Shown: one piece after another, positions 7,991 through 18,561 of the stretch
Position numbering within the stretch: position 1 is the first letter of the stretch
Layout: each line of letters opens with the position of its first letter
Source of the DNA: Deinococcus aetherius
GTDB taxonomy: Bacteria; Deinococcota; Deinococci; Deinococcales; Deinococcaceae
Assembly: GCF_025997855.1 (NCBI RefSeq)
Contig: NZ_AP026562.1
Coordinates: forward strand, 62,001 to 126,000
Reading direction: 5' to 3'
Length of the DNA stretch: 64,000 bases
Notes under the pieces: generated by a model
What the model was told of the DNA's origin: nothing
Seen by the model: the letters and a program-made list of their open reading frames with translations, nothing else
Databases searched by the model: none
Program-made: the position numbers and the translations under genes

Positions 7991-9515
7991 GCCGTTTCTC
8001 CCTGGGGGGTGAGGTGATAAAGCCCCGCGTACTTGCCGCGCAGATAGGCGAGGTAGGGGGCGGGGTCGAGGCCCTCCCCCGTGGCGCGTTCCAGCAGTTC
8101 GGTGGGGGAGTACGTCCGCCCGTGCCGGTAGACGTGCTCGGTCAGCCACTCGCGCAGGAGCCCGTATTCCCCGCGCGCCAGGTGCTCCTCCAGCCCGGGC
8201 ACCCCCTTCCGCGCCGCCGCGTAGAACTGCGAGGCCATCACGTTCCCCACCGTGTACGTCGGGAAGGAGCCGAAGAGGCCCGCCGACCAGTGGATGTCCT
8301 GCAACACCCCGGAGGCGAAGTCGGGCGGCGTGACGCCCAGGTATTCCTGCACCTTCGCGTTCCACGCTTCGGGGAGGTCGCGCACGCTCAGGCTCCCCTC
8401 GATCAGGGCCATCTCCAGTTCGACGCGCAGCATGATGTGGAGGTCGTACGTCACCTCGTCCGCCTCCACCCTGATCAGGGAGGGCCGGACGCGGTTCACC
8501 GCTCGCCAGAACTCCTCAGCGGTCACGTCGGCCAGTTGTTCCGGGAAGACCTCTTGCAGACGTGGGAAATGGTGCGCCCAGAAGGCCCGCGAGCGGCCCA
8601 CCCGGTTCTCCCACAGCCTCGACTGGCTCTCGTGGGTGCCGTAACTCGCGCCGCCGACCGCGTACAGCCCCAGCAGGTCCGAGGCGAGCACCGTGCGGGT
8701 GAGGGCCGGGTCGACATTCTGCTCGTACAGCGCGTGTCCCGTCTCGTGCAGGGTGCCGAAGAGGGCGCCCGGCAGGAAGTCGTGGCGGTAGCGGGTGGTG
8801 ATCCGCACGTCCTGGCGGGTAAACGAAATCTCGAAGGGGTGGGCGGAGGCGTCCAGCCGTCCCCGGGTGAGGTCATACCCGAACGCCTGGGCCATTTCGA
8901 GGGCGAAGGCGCGTTGGCGGTCTTCCGGGTAGTCGCGGGTGAGGAAGTCGGCTCGCGGCTCGGGGGCGGCGCGAATCTCGTTCAGCAGGGGCAGGAGTCC
9001 CGCCCGTAGCTGTGCGAACAGCCCCCGCAACGTCCCCGCCGTCATGCCCGGCTCGTACTGCCTAACGAGGGCGTCGTAGGGGTGTTCCTCGTACCCGATG
9101 GCGTCCGCGAGGCGGCGGTTGAGGTCCACCATCCGTTCGAGTTCGGGGGCGAAGGCGGCGAAGTCGTTGTCCCCCTTGGACCGCACCCACACCGCCTGAG
9201 CGCGGTTTTTCGTTTCGGCTAGGTCTCGGGTGAGGCCCTCGGGGATGCGGGAGAGGAGGTCCACCGCCTCGCGCGTCTGCCGCACGGCGCGGGCTTGCCG
9301 GTCGTTCAAGGTTGAAAGGTTCGCCTCGGCCTCCTCCAGCGCCGTTCGCAACGCCAGGGAGGTCAGCCTTTCCTGGGCGATGGCGCTCACGGTGGCGAGT
9401 TGACTCCCCCGCGTCTCGGTCCCGCCCGGCGGCATCTGCGTTCGGGCGTCCCAGTTCAGGACGTTAATCACGCACAAAAGGTCGTTGATCTGGGCGAGTT
9501 GGGCGTTAAGTTCGT

Positions 9516-9519
<4 letters not shown>
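7987..9519 (-). CDS. Carboxypeptidase M32 (Taq carboxypeptidase family)
   Basis: A 510-aa zinc metallocarboxypeptidase. The metal site HETGH is at residues 258-262, followed by ALYEQN, and downstream lie GTHESQSRLWENRVGRS and DLHIMLRVELEMALIEG with the third ligand region. Family length is about 500 residues. ATG 9519 was chosen because it overlaps the stop of the upstream dipeptidase (ATGA) and matches the family N-terminus; the frame stays open further upstream. It would remove C-terminal residues from peptides in the cytosol, consistent with the upstream importer. Confidence 0.92.
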
Positions 9520-10900
<1,381 letters not shown>

Positions 10901-10901
<1 letters not shown>

Positions 10902-11665
10902 CACTTCCCCCCGTCCACGCTGAGCACCTGCCCGGTGATCCAGCCCGCGTACTCGGACGCGAAGAAGAGGACGGCGTGGGCGATGTCGTCGGGTGTCCCC
11001 AGTTTCTTCAACGCGATGCCCTCCACCAGCCTCCTCTGCCCCTCCTCGCCGTAGCTCCCCCACTGCCTTTCCGTCGTCGGGTTGCTCCGCACGAAGCCCG
11101 GCGCGACGTTGTTCACGGTGATGCCGAAGGGGCCGAGTTCGTGCGCGAGCTGCCGCGTCAGGCCGATCTGCGCGGCCTTCGCGCTCGCGTACGCCTGAAT
11201 GCCGGTGAGGCTGACCCCCAGCCCCGCCCCGCTGGAGATGTTGACGATGCGCCCGGAGCCCCGGGCCTTCATCAGCGGCGCGGCGGCCTGCGAGAAGTAG
11301 AACGCGCCGTCCACGTTCACCCTGAAGATCGCGTGCCAGTCGTCCTCACTGATGTCTTCAAGGGGCCGTCCCACTTGGCCGAGCACGCCCCCCGCATTGT
11401 TGACGAGCACGTCCAGCCGCTCTCCCGCGCCCGCCTCCCGCACGAACTCCCGGACCATCTCGCGGTCGGCCACGTCCACCACACGCACGTTGAGCGGCAA
11501 GTTCCTTTCGAGCGCCTGCTGCTCGGTCATCGCCAAGCCGCTGCGGTTCACGTCGCAGGCCCAGACGTTCGCGCCGCGTTCGGCGAAGGCGAGGGAGATC
11601 GCCCGCCCGAAGCCGTGGGCCGCCCCGGTGACGATCACGGTCTGACCGTCGAAGCGGACGTTCAT
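10901..11665 (-). CDS. SDR family oxidoreductase (FabG-like)
   Basis: A 254-aa classical SDR with VTGAAHGFGRAISLAFAERGA, LVNNAGG, NISSGAGLG, the YASAK catalytic pair (AYASAKAAQIGLTRQ) and the C-terminal ITGQVLSVDGGK. It sits between the ketopantoate-reductase-like gene (94-nt gap upstream) and the dipeptidase (1-nt overlap). The FabG-like sequence does not define the substrate; in this operon it is more likely to oxidise a product of peptide or amide breakdown than to make fatty acids. Confidence 0.9.
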
Positions 11666-11759
11666 AGAGCCTCCGGAAGTTCATGTGCCGTGCGCAGGAA
11701 CTTTCCGAGCAGAGCGAGCAGGAGAAAGAGGCGGGTTGCGGAGATGGACGCGATTCGCC

Positions 11760-12782
11760 TCACGCCCGCACCGCCATCACGGCGCGCAACTCGTCGAGGT
11801 TGGCGCTGCCGAAGTCCCGCCGCCCCTCCTCCAGGTCGTGCACGAGTTCGATCAATCGGGCGGTCAGGGGAGTCGGCACGCCCCACCGCTCCCCGAAGGC
11901 GACGATGGGGCCGAGTTGGGCGTCGGCTTCCGTGCGCCGCTTCCTCACGGCGAGGTCACGCCAGATACCGCTGTGCGTCTTGGCACTCCGCCGGTTGAAG
12001 GCCACCATGTCGTCGAGGGAACGCTGGGAGGTCTCTTCGGAGGCGCCGGGCAGGAAGGCTGTGGGATCGAAGCCGTTGAAGCTCTCCAGCCGGATCCCCC
12101 CGACAGTCGCCACCCGCAGCACCTCACGCGCGATCTCGCTGTAGAGGGCGCGGTACTCGGGCCGCGCGAGGGCGTCCGCTATGCCGTCGTTCGTGAGGGC
12201 CGTGGCGAACAGCTGCGCCCCGTAGGCGAGCTTGCTCCACAGGTAGCCGAGGATGTTGGGCGTCAGGACGGCGCCCGGCTCGAATTGCTGAAATGACGCG
12301 TACAGTTCCCGCGCCCGGTCACTCGTCTCTCCGCCGAGTTCCCCCAACACGACTGCGCCGCGCCCCCCGTAGTGGATGACGCCCGGCGAGAGGTAGTCGG
12401 CGCCGAAGTTGACGAAGCTGCCCAGCACGCGCTCCTGGCCGAAGTGTTCCGCCAGCGTGAGGGGATTGAGCCCGTTTTGCACGGAGACTACGCACCCACC
12501 GTCCGACAGGTGCGGCGCGAGGGCGACGGCAGCCCCCCCGGTGTCCTGCGCCTTGGTGCAGAGCAGCACCCGGTCCCACTGCCCTTCCAGCCGCTCGGGC
12601 GTGGCGGCGACGGCGGGCACGGTGAACTCGGTGATGGGGCCCTCGATCCGCAAGCCGCCCTTGTTCATCGCGTCCACGTGCTCCGCCGCACGGTCCACAA
12701 AGGTCACGCTATGCCCGGCTTTGACCAGATGTGCCCCGATGGTGCCGCCGATGGCTCCCGCACCCCAGACCAGCAGCCTCAT
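11760..12782 (-). CDS. 2-dehydropantoate 2-reductase (ApbA/PanE) family protein
   Basis: A 340-aa protein with an N-terminal Rossmann motif (LLVWGAGAIGGTIGAHLVKAGHSVTFVDR), LLCTKAQDT, VVSVQNGLNPL and the C-terminal helical domain with LWSKLAYGAQLFATALTN. This matches the ketopantoate reductase fold. Its ATG overlaps the stop of the creatininase-like gene (ATGA). The operon has no other pantothenate gene, so it may reduce a different 2-oxo acid; many family members have diverged this way. Confidence 0.85.
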   Translation of the reverse strand: MRLLVWGAGAIGGTIGAHLVKAGHSVTFVDRAAEHVDAMNKGGLRIEGPITEFTVPAVAATPERLEGQWDRVLLCTKAQDTGGAAVALAPHLSDGGCVVSVQNGLNPLTLAEHFGQERVLGSFVNFGADYLSPGVIHYGGRGAVVLGELGGETSDRARELYASFQQFEPGAVLTPNILGYLWSKLAYGAQLFATALTNDGIADALARPEYRALYSEIAREVLRVATVGGIRLESFNGFDPTAFLPGASEETSQRSLDDMVAFNRRSAKTHSGIWRDLAVRKRRTEADAQLGPIVAFGERWGVPTPLTARLIELVHDLEEGRRDFGSANLDELRAVMAVRA

Positions 12783-13525
12783 TGTCGGCCTCGCCCGAAG
12801 CCGACGGGAGCAGTTGGCCGGTCCTCGCCCCAGCCGCCCTCCAGCAACTCGCGCGTCTCCTGCACGGCCACGTCCCAGATCGCGTGCATGTCCTCGTCGG
12901 GGCGCTGGTACTTGCCGCCGTAGTTGCCCTCTCCCAGGTACTCGCGCAGTTCGCGGGGAGGCAGGAGGCGCAGGCGGTCGAGGTCGGTCATGACCTTTTC
13001 CTCGTCCGGCAGCACCACGCCCTCCAGCCGCGTCCAGGGGAAGTTCTCCATCCACGAGGCATGCGAGGCATTGGGGTCGGTGGCCTGCACCTTCTCCCAC
13101 ACGCGCGGGGCGTTCCACCAGTTGTGGAACTTCACCCGGGCGTCTGGGTGGTCGGCCATCCACTCGCCCACGAAGCCCTGCGCGGGCGAGTTGCCGCCGT
13201 GCCCGTTCACGATCAGGATGCGGCGGAAACCTTGCTCATGCAGCCCGTCGAGGATGTCCCGCACGACGGCGAGATAGGTGCTCACCCGCAGAGTCACACT
13301 TCCCGGGTAGGCGCGGAAATACGGCGTGATCCCGTACGGCAACACGGGGAAGACGGGCACGCCCAGGGGTCCCGCAGCCTCCTGCGCCAGCTTGAAGGGC
13401 AGGATGTTGTCCACGCACAGGCTGAGGTAGGCGTGCTGCTCGGTGCTGCCCAGGGGCAGGACGCAGCGGTCGTCGCGGGTCAGGTACTCCTCGACCTGCA
13501 TCCAGTTCATGCGGTCAATTTGCAT
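12779..13525 (-). CDS. Creatininase family amidohydrolase
   Basis: A 248-aa protein with creatininase-family metal-site motifs. VLPLGSTEQHAYLSLCVDNIL supplies Glu, His and Asp ligands, ILIVNGHGGN supplies the conserved HGGN loop, and DASHASWMEN-type residues follow. The family opens cyclic amides such as creatinine and 3-oxo-cyclic substrates; related proteins process mycofactocin or formamidopyrimidines. ATG 13525 lies 11 nt inside the end of the GntR gene. Placement with a peptide importer and peptidases suggests hydrolysis of an imported cyclic amide or modified peptide. The substrate is inferred. Confidence 0.87.
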   Translation of the reverse strand: MQIDRMNWMQVEEYLTRDDRCVLPLGSTEQHAYLSLCVDNILPFKLAQEAAGPLGVPVFPVLPYGITPYFRAYPGSVTLRVSTYLAVVRDILDGLHEQGFRRILIVNGHGGNSPAQGFVGEWMADHPDARVKFHNWWNAPRVWEKVQATDPNASHASWMENFPWTRLEGVVLPDEEKVMTDLDRLRLLPPRELREYLGEGNYGGKYQRPDEDMHAIWDVAVQETRELLEGGWGEDRPTAPVGFGRGRQ

Positions 13526-14543
13526 CGGGGATCCTTTCTTGCTCTTGGGCGCTCAAATGCAGCCGCCGCTCCTCGATCAAGGGGAGCAGGGTCGCCTCCA
13601 CCGCGCGGGGGTCGGGGACGTGGCGGTACTCGAAGGCCTGGGTGCCGCTGGGAAGCTCGGCCACCACCCGCTCCGAGCCCGTCGCGTAGACGATCACGTC
13701 GCTGCCGCGCAACAACTCGGAAAGCCCCGGGCTGTGTAGGGTGACGGCCTGAACATGGTCGATGTGCGGGGCGAAGCGGGCCACCCCCGCCCGCATGGTG
13801 GGCAGGAAGTCCTCGAAGGTGACGACCAGCCCCAGCCGCGTGAGGGGACTCAGGGCGGCGAGCGCCGTGCGGGTGAAGTCCGCCGGGATGAACTGCACCG
13901 ACACCACCGGGGGCCCGCTCAGCAGGTCGCGTACCTGCGCCTCGCGGTGCCCGAGGGTGATCACGAGGTCGGCCTCCGAGACGCGTGCCGCCACCGTGTC
14001 ATCAAGCAGGTCCTGCACGGTGAGGGCCTCGATGCGGTCGTGCGGCGGAAGCTGCCTGCGCAGCTCGTCCACGTAGAAGCGCGTCGCCTCTGGAAAGATG
14101 CCGACGAAGGCGAGGCGCAGGGGCCGCCCGGAGGGGCGCGGACGGCTCAGCCCCGCCCCCAGGACCTGCGCGACCTCCTCGGGAGAGAAGCCCAGCCTCT
14201 GTGCCTCCGCGAGCAGCCGCTCGACCGCCCGGTGCAGCGCCGCGAGGTCCCGCGCCGGATTGCCCTGCCCGTCCGCGACGAAGGTGCCGCGCCCGGGGTG
14301 GGTGGTGAGCAGCCCCTTTTGCCCCAGCTCCTTGTACACGCCCGCCACCGTCACGTGCGCCAGTCCCAGGTCCTGCGAGAGTTCGCGCACGGAGGGCATC
14401 TGTGCCCCGCGCGGAATCTCCCCGCAGGCCACCCCGTACTCGATCTGCCCGCGCAATTGCACCCCCACGGGCACGGAGAGCGAGCGGTCGATGTGGAAGG
14501 CGAAGCGTGGCGCCGTCTCCTGGGCAGGGGCGGAATGGTTCAT
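13515..14543 (-). CDS. GntR family transcriptional regulator with a substrate-binding-like effector domain
   Basis: A 342-aa protein with an N-terminal winged helix (LRGQIEYGVACGEIPRGAQMPSVRELSQDLGLAHVTVAGVYKELGQKGLLTTHPGRGTFV), typical of GntR/YtrA. The C-terminal about 220 residues are not the usual short YtrA tail. They contain LRLAFVGIFPEATRFYVDELRRQL and SEADLVITLGHREAQVRDLL, resembling a periplasmic-binding-protein-like sensor fold. Its ATG overlaps the stop of the ABC ATPase (ATGA). It probably senses the imported compound and controls this operon. Confidence 0.82.
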   Translation of the reverse strand: MNHSAPAQETAPRFAFHIDRSLSVPVGVQLRGQIEYGVACGEIPRGAQMPSVRELSQDLGLAHVTVAGVYKELGQKGLLTTHPGRGTFVADGQGNPARDLAALHRAVERLLAEAQRLGFSPEEVAQVLGAGLSRPRPSGRPLRLAFVGIFPEATRFYVDELRRQLPPHDRIEALTVQDLLDDTVAARVSEADLVITLGHREAQVRDLLSGPPVVSVQFIPADFTRTALAALSPLTRLGLVVTFEDFLPTMRAGVARFAPHIDHVQAVTLHSPGLSELLRGSDVIVYATGSERVVAELPSGTQAFEYRHVPDPRAVEATLLPLIEERRLHLSAQEQERIPDAN

Positions 14544-15586
14544 CCGGCGACCTGTCCAGGACGAGGGTCGTACAGGTGGCACGCGACATACTGCCCGGGG
14601 TCCGTCTCCAGCAGCGCGGGCTTTTCCACCACACATCGGCCAAAGGCGTGCGGGCAGCGCGTGCGGAAGGGGCAGCCGCTGGGCACGTTCAGGGGGCTGG
14701 GAATCTCCCCCTCCACAGCGGGTGCGTCGGTGCGGTGCGCGGGGTCGAGCCTCGGCGCGGCGGCGAGCAGGGCCTGGGTGTAGGGGTGCCCTGGCCGCCC
14801 GAACACGTCGTCCGTCCCCGCTACCTCCACCACCGATCCGAGGTACATCACCGCGACCCGGTGCGAGAGGTGGCGGACCAGCCGCAGGTCGTGCGCGACG
14901 AACAGCACCGTCAGCCCCAGCCGCTCCTGCAACTCCAGCAGCAGGTTCACGACCTGGGCCTGCACGCTCACGTCGAGGGCGGAGACGAGTTCGTCCGCGA
15001 CGAGGCACTGCGGCTCCACCGCCAGCGCGCGGGCAATCCCGATGCGCTGCCTCTGCCCACCCGAGAATTCGTGGGGGAGCCTCCCCTCCGCCTCCGGGGG
15101 CAGGCCGACGAGTTCGAGGAGTTCGCGCACCCGACCGGGAATCTCGCCCGGTGGGCGCATCCGGTGAACGCTCAGCGCCTCGCGTAACGTCTGCCCCACG
15201 GTCATGCGCGGATTGAGGGACGAGAAGGGGTCTTGGAAGATCATCTGCACCCGGCGGTTGTAGGCGCGCAATTCGGCTCCGCGCAGACGCAGCACGTCCC
15301 GCCCCTCGAAGGTGATATTCCCCCCATCCGCATCGTACAGCCGCACCAGACAGCGCGCCAGAGTGGACTTGCCGCACCCCGACTCCCCCACCAGCCCCAG
15401 CGTCTCGCCCCGCCGCACGTCGAGGTTCACGTCGTTCAGCGCCCGGACCACCCGCCTGGGCACACCGCGCAGGCGGTCGAGCGGCGAGTACGGCGCCGGG
15501 AAGAACTTGTTCAGCCCCCGCACCGTGAGGATGGCCTCGCCGGGCGCGTTCTGCTCGGCGGCGACCACGTTCTCGTAGGCCGTCAC
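14540..15586 (-). CDS. ABC transporter ATP-binding protein, oligopeptide type (second ATPase)
   Basis: A 348-aa ATPase with Walker A GESGCGKST, Q-loop FQDPFSSLNPRMTV, signature FSGGQRQRIGIARAL, a degenerate Walker B (CLVADELVSALD, where DEPTSALD is usual) and the H-loop FVAHDL. The C-terminal oligopeptide extension has four Cys residues (CPFRTRCPHAFGRC and a later Cys), typical of OppF/DppF Fe-S-like tails. GTG 15586 overlaps the stop of the other ATPase (GTGA). The Leu in place of Pro in DEP is seen in some OppF-type subunits. Confidence 0.92.
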   Translation of the reverse strand: MTAYENVVAAEQNAPGEAILTVRGLNKFFPAPYSPLDRLRGVPRRVVRALNDVNLDVRRGETLGLVGESGCGKSTLARCLVRLYDADGGNITFEGRDVLRLRGAELRAYNRRVQMIFQDPFSSLNPRMTVGQTLREALSVHRMRPPGEIPGRVRELLELVGLPPEAEGRLPHEFSGGQRQRIGIARALAVEPQCLVADELVSALDVSVQAQVVNLLLELQERLGLTVLFVAHDLRLVRHLSHRVAVMYLGSVVEVAGTDDVFGRPGHPYTQALLAAAPRLDPAHRTDAPAVEGEIPSPLNVPSGCPFRTRCPHAFGRCVVEKPALLETDPGQYVACHLYDPRPGQVAG

Positions 15587-16581
15587 GCGCGCACCTCCGG
15601 CCTGGGCAGTTCGGCGTGGTGGACGCAGGCGCTGAAGCGGCCGGGGGCGACCTCCTCCAGCGGCGGCTCCCCGACCTGGCACTTCAGGGTCGCGTAGGTG
15701 CAGCGCGGCACGAAGGGGCATGCGTCGCCCAGCGCGAGCAGGTTGGGCGGCGCGCCCGGGATGGGCTGGAGGGGAACGCGGCGGTCTCCGCCCTCCGGCA
15801 GCGAGCGCAGCAGCCCCAGGGTGTAGGCGTGCTTCGGCGAGCGGAAGAGATCGAGAACGGGCGCGGTTTCCACCAGCTTCCCCGCGTACATCACCGCCAC
15901 CCGGTCGCAGGTCTGCGCGACCACCCCGAGGTCGTGCGTGACCAGGATCAGGCTCATGCCCATCTGGTCGCGCAGCCGAAGCAGCAGCCGCAGAATCTGA
16001 TCCTGGATCGTCACGTCGAGGGCAGTGGTGGGCTCGTCCGCCAGGAGCACTCTCGGCTGGGAGGCGAGCGCGATGGCGATCATGGCCCGCTGGCGCATCC
16101 CCCCTGAGAACTGGTGCGGGTAGTCGCGCAGCCGCGCGGCGGGGGCGGGAATGCCGACGAGTTCGAGGAGTTCGGCTGCCCGCTCCCGCGCCGCCCGTCC
16201 CGTCAGCCGGGCGTGCTCGCGCAGGTTCTCGCCGATCTGCTCGCCCACCGTCAGCACCGGGTTGAGGGCCGTCATCGGCTCCTGAAAGATCATGCCGATC
16301 TGCCCCCCGCGCACGTCCCGCAGCCGGGCCTCGGGGAGGGCGAGGAGATTCTGCCCGTTCCAGCGCACCTCGCCGCTCACCTGGGTGGGCGGGCGGTGCA
16401 GCCGCAGCAGGGCGCGCAGGGTCACGCTCTTGCCCGACCCCGACTCGCCGACCAGCCCCAGTACCTCGCCGGGCCGCAGGTCGAAGGACACGCCGCGCAC
16501 GGCGTCGAGGGGACCGCGCGGGGTGGCGAAGCGCACCTGGAGGTCGCGCACCGAGAGCGTCGTGTCCACCGCGACCGTCAT
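15583..16581 (-). CDS. ABC transporter ATP-binding protein, oligopeptide type (first ATPase)
   Basis: A 332-aa OppD/DppD-type ATPase. Walker A is GESGSGKS, the Q-loop [14 protein letters not shown], the signature [15 protein letters not shown], Walker [12 protein letters not shown], and the H-loop VTHDL. The C-terminal oligopeptide/dipeptide extension has [13 protein letters not shown]. The start overlaps the permease stop by ATGA. It forms the nucleotide-binding dimer with the neighbouring ATPase at the cytoplasmic membrane. Confidence 0.93.
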   Translation of the reverse strand: MTVAVDTTLSVRDLQVRFATPRGPLDAVRGVSFDLRPGEVLGLVGESGSGKSVTLRALLRLHRPPTQVSGEVRWNGQNLLALPEARLRDVRGGQIGMIFQEPMTALNPVLTVGEQIGENLREHARLTGRAARERAAELLELVGIPAPAARLRDYPHQFSGGMRQRAMIAIALASQPRVLLADEPTTALDVTIQDQILRLLLRLRDQMGMSLILVTHDLGVVAQTCDRVAVMYAGKLVETAPVLDLFRSPKHAYTLGLLRSLPEGGDRRVPLQPIPGAPPNLLALGDACPFVPRCTYATLKCQVGEPPLEEVAPGRFSACVHHAELPRPEVRA

Positions 16582-17444
16582 GACCGGGGCCTCAGGGCGT
16601 CCGCCAGGCCGTCGCCGATCAGGCTGAAGCCCACCCCCGCCAGCGTCAGCGCCAGGCCGGGGAAGGTGGAGACCCACCACGCGCTCGCCATGAAGTTCTT
16701 GCCGTCCGCCACCATCACGCCCCACTCGGGGGTGGGGGGCTGCGCGCCCAGGCCGAGGTAGCCCAGCGAGGCGCCGAGGAGAATACCCAGGCTCATGTCG
16801 GTCATCAGGTAGACGATGGCAGGCGTGATCGCGTTCGGCAGCAGGTGCCGCAGCAGCGTCCTGGCCGAGCTGTAGCCCATCACTCGCGCGGCCTGGGCGT
16901 ACTCGGCCCTTTTTTGCGCCAGCACCTCCCCGCGCACCAGCCGCCAGTACGTCACCCACCCCACCGCGCTCACCGCGAGGTAGAGGTTGAGGAGCCCCGG
17001 CCCGAGCACCGCGACGATGGCGATGACGAGCACCAGAAAGGGAAACACGACCACGAGGTCCGCCAGCCGCCCGAACACCGCGTCCGGCCAGCCCCCCGTG
17101 AAGGCCGTCAGCGCGCCCGTCAGGCTCCCGAACACGAAGGGGAAGAGGGTGGTGAAGAGCGCGATCTGGAGGTCGATGCGCGCCCCGTACACCACCCGCG
17201 AGTACACGTCGCGCCCGAAGTTGTCGGTGCCGAAGAGGTGTGCGGCACTCGGCGGCTTGAGGATCGCCGCGTAGTCGAAGTCGGTCGGACTGTGCGTGGC
17301 GACCACGGCGGGAAACAGCGCCGCGAAGATCAGCACCCCCAGGATGGCGAGCCCCGCGAGCAGGGTGGGCCTGGGCCGCAAGCGCCCCCGGGTGGGGGAG
17401 ACCGGGAGAGGAGCGGTGGCCGCCGCGTCCGCTCCCCTAAGCAT
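16578..17444 (-). CDS. ABC transporter permease, DppC type
   Basis: A 288-aa membrane protein with an N-terminal segment (LLAGLAILGVLIFAALFPAVVA) then GTDNFGRDVYSRVVYGARIDLQIAL, the DppC/OppC signature. The EAA loop YAQAARVMGYSSARTLLRHLLPN and about five further membrane helices follow. The start lies 8 nt inside the DppB end. It forms the translocation pore with the DppB-type subunit. Confidence 0.92.
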   Translation of the reverse strand: MLRGADAAATAPLPVSPTRGRLRPRPTLLAGLAILGVLIFAALFPAVVATHSPTDFDYAAILKPPSAAHLFGTDNFGRDVYSRVVYGARIDLQIALFTTLFPFVFGSLTGALTAFTGGWPDAVFGRLADLVVVFPFLVLVIAIVAVLGPGLLNLYLAVSAVGWVTYWRLVRGEVLAQKRAEYAQAARVMGYSSARTLLRHLLPNAITPAIVYLMTDMSLGILLGASLGYLGLGAQPPTPEWGVMVADGKNFMASAWWVSTFPGLALTLAGVGFSLIGDGLADALRPRS

Positions 17445-18375
17445 GCTGCGCCCTCGGGTCGAGGCGGGCGTGCACGAGGTCGGTCAGCAGGAACACCAGC
17501 GAGACGAGCACCGCGAAGGTCAGCGTCAGGCCCTGGATCACCGGGTAGTCGCGCCCGAAAATCGCGTCCACCATCAGCCGCCCGACGCCGGGGATGGCGA
17601 ACACGGTCTCCGTGATGACCGCCCCGCCGATCAGGGCGCCGATGTTCAGCCCCAGCAGCGTGACGGTGGAGATCATGGCGTTCCTGAGGACGTGCCGCGT
17701 CATGATCACCCGGCTCCTGAGTCCCTTGGCACGCGCGAAATCCACGTACTCCGCCGTCAGCACCTCGATCACCGAGGCGCGCAGGGTCCGCATGAGGACC
17801 GCCGCGAGGTTGAAGCCCAGCGTCAGGGCGGGCAGGAAGAGGGCATACAGGTGCTCCCCGAAGGTGTCCCCGTACCCGCCGATGGGAAACCACCCCAGCC
17901 GCGCCCCCAGCAGCGTGAGCAGTTGCAGGGCGATGTAGAACACCGGCAGCGAGAGGCCGACCTGAAACACCGCCCGAATCACGCCGTCCACCCAGGTGTT
18001 GCGCCGCACCGCCGCCAGCACCGCGAGCGGCACCGCGAGGAGCGCCCCGAGAACGGCCGCGTACAGGGTCAGGAACAGCGTGACGGGCAGCCGCTCGGCG
18101 ATCAGGCGCAGCACCGGCACCTTGAGGCTGGTGCTGATCCCGAAGTCGCCCTGAAGCAGCCTTCCGACGAAGCGCGCGAACTGCACCGGCAGCGGCTGGT
18201 CGAGGCCGAGTTCACGCCGGGTGCGCTCGACGATCTCCGGCGTGGCCCGGTCCCCCAGGATGGCGCTCGCGGGGTCGCCCGGCAGCAGCCGCACGAGCGT
18301 GAACACCAGCACCGCCGCCAGGATCAGCGTGGGAATGATTTGCAGCAGGCGCGTGAGGACGTAGGTCCATCGCAT
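17437..18375 (-). CDS. ABC transporter permease, DppB type
   Basis: A 312-aa membrane protein. The N-terminal helix (LLQIIPTLILAAVLVFTLVRLLPGDPA) and the EAA loop EYVDFARAKGLRSRVIMTRHVLRN are standard for DppB/OppB. About six membrane segments are visible. ATG 18375 is chosen because AGAGG lies 7-11 nt before it and the family starts at this residue; the frame stays open 60 nt further. It is separated from the binding-protein gene by 186 nt containing a stem-loop. Confidence 0.92.
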   Translation of the reverse strand: MRWTYVLTRLLQIIPTLILAAVLVFTLVRLLPGDPASAILGDRATPEIVERTRRELGLDQPLPVQFARFVGRLLQGDFGISTSLKVPVLRLIAERLPVTLFLTLYAAVLGALLAVPLAVLAAVRRNTWVDGVIRAVFQVGLSLPVFYIALQLLTLLGARLGWFPIGGYGDTFGEHLYALFLPALTLGFNLAAVLMRTLRASVIEVLTAEYVDFARAKGLRSRVIMTRHVLRNAMISTVTLLGLNIGALIGGAVITETVFAIPGVGRLMVDAIFGRDYPVIQGLTLTFAVLVSLVFLLTDLVHARLDPRAQHA

Positions 18376-18452
18376 AAAGAACCTCTGGGAGCGTGATTCG
18401 GGAGTCCGGCGCCACCTCGTTCGAGCGCCGAGCAAGAGCTTGATTCCTCCTC

Positions 18453-18470
18453 CTCCCTTGTGGGGGAGGT
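18453..18470 (-). repeat. Stem-loop between binding-protein and permease genes
   Basis: CCTCCC (18453-18458) and GGGAGG (18465-18470) can pair around a 6-nt loop in the 186-nt gap between the abundant solute-binding protein gene and dppB. No T-run follows in the minus direction. Such hairpins commonly protect the 3' end of the binding-protein message or lower downstream expression. It also resembles dispersed GC-rich repeats of high-GC genomes. The function is inferred. Confidence 0.4.
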
Positions 18471-18561
18471 TGGGACTCGCAGAGCTGCGCAGCAGAGGGG
18501 GTAAGTGGGCAGGGCGTCCAAGAGAACCAGTCCCCTCACCTCTTCATCTCCTACCCGCCCC

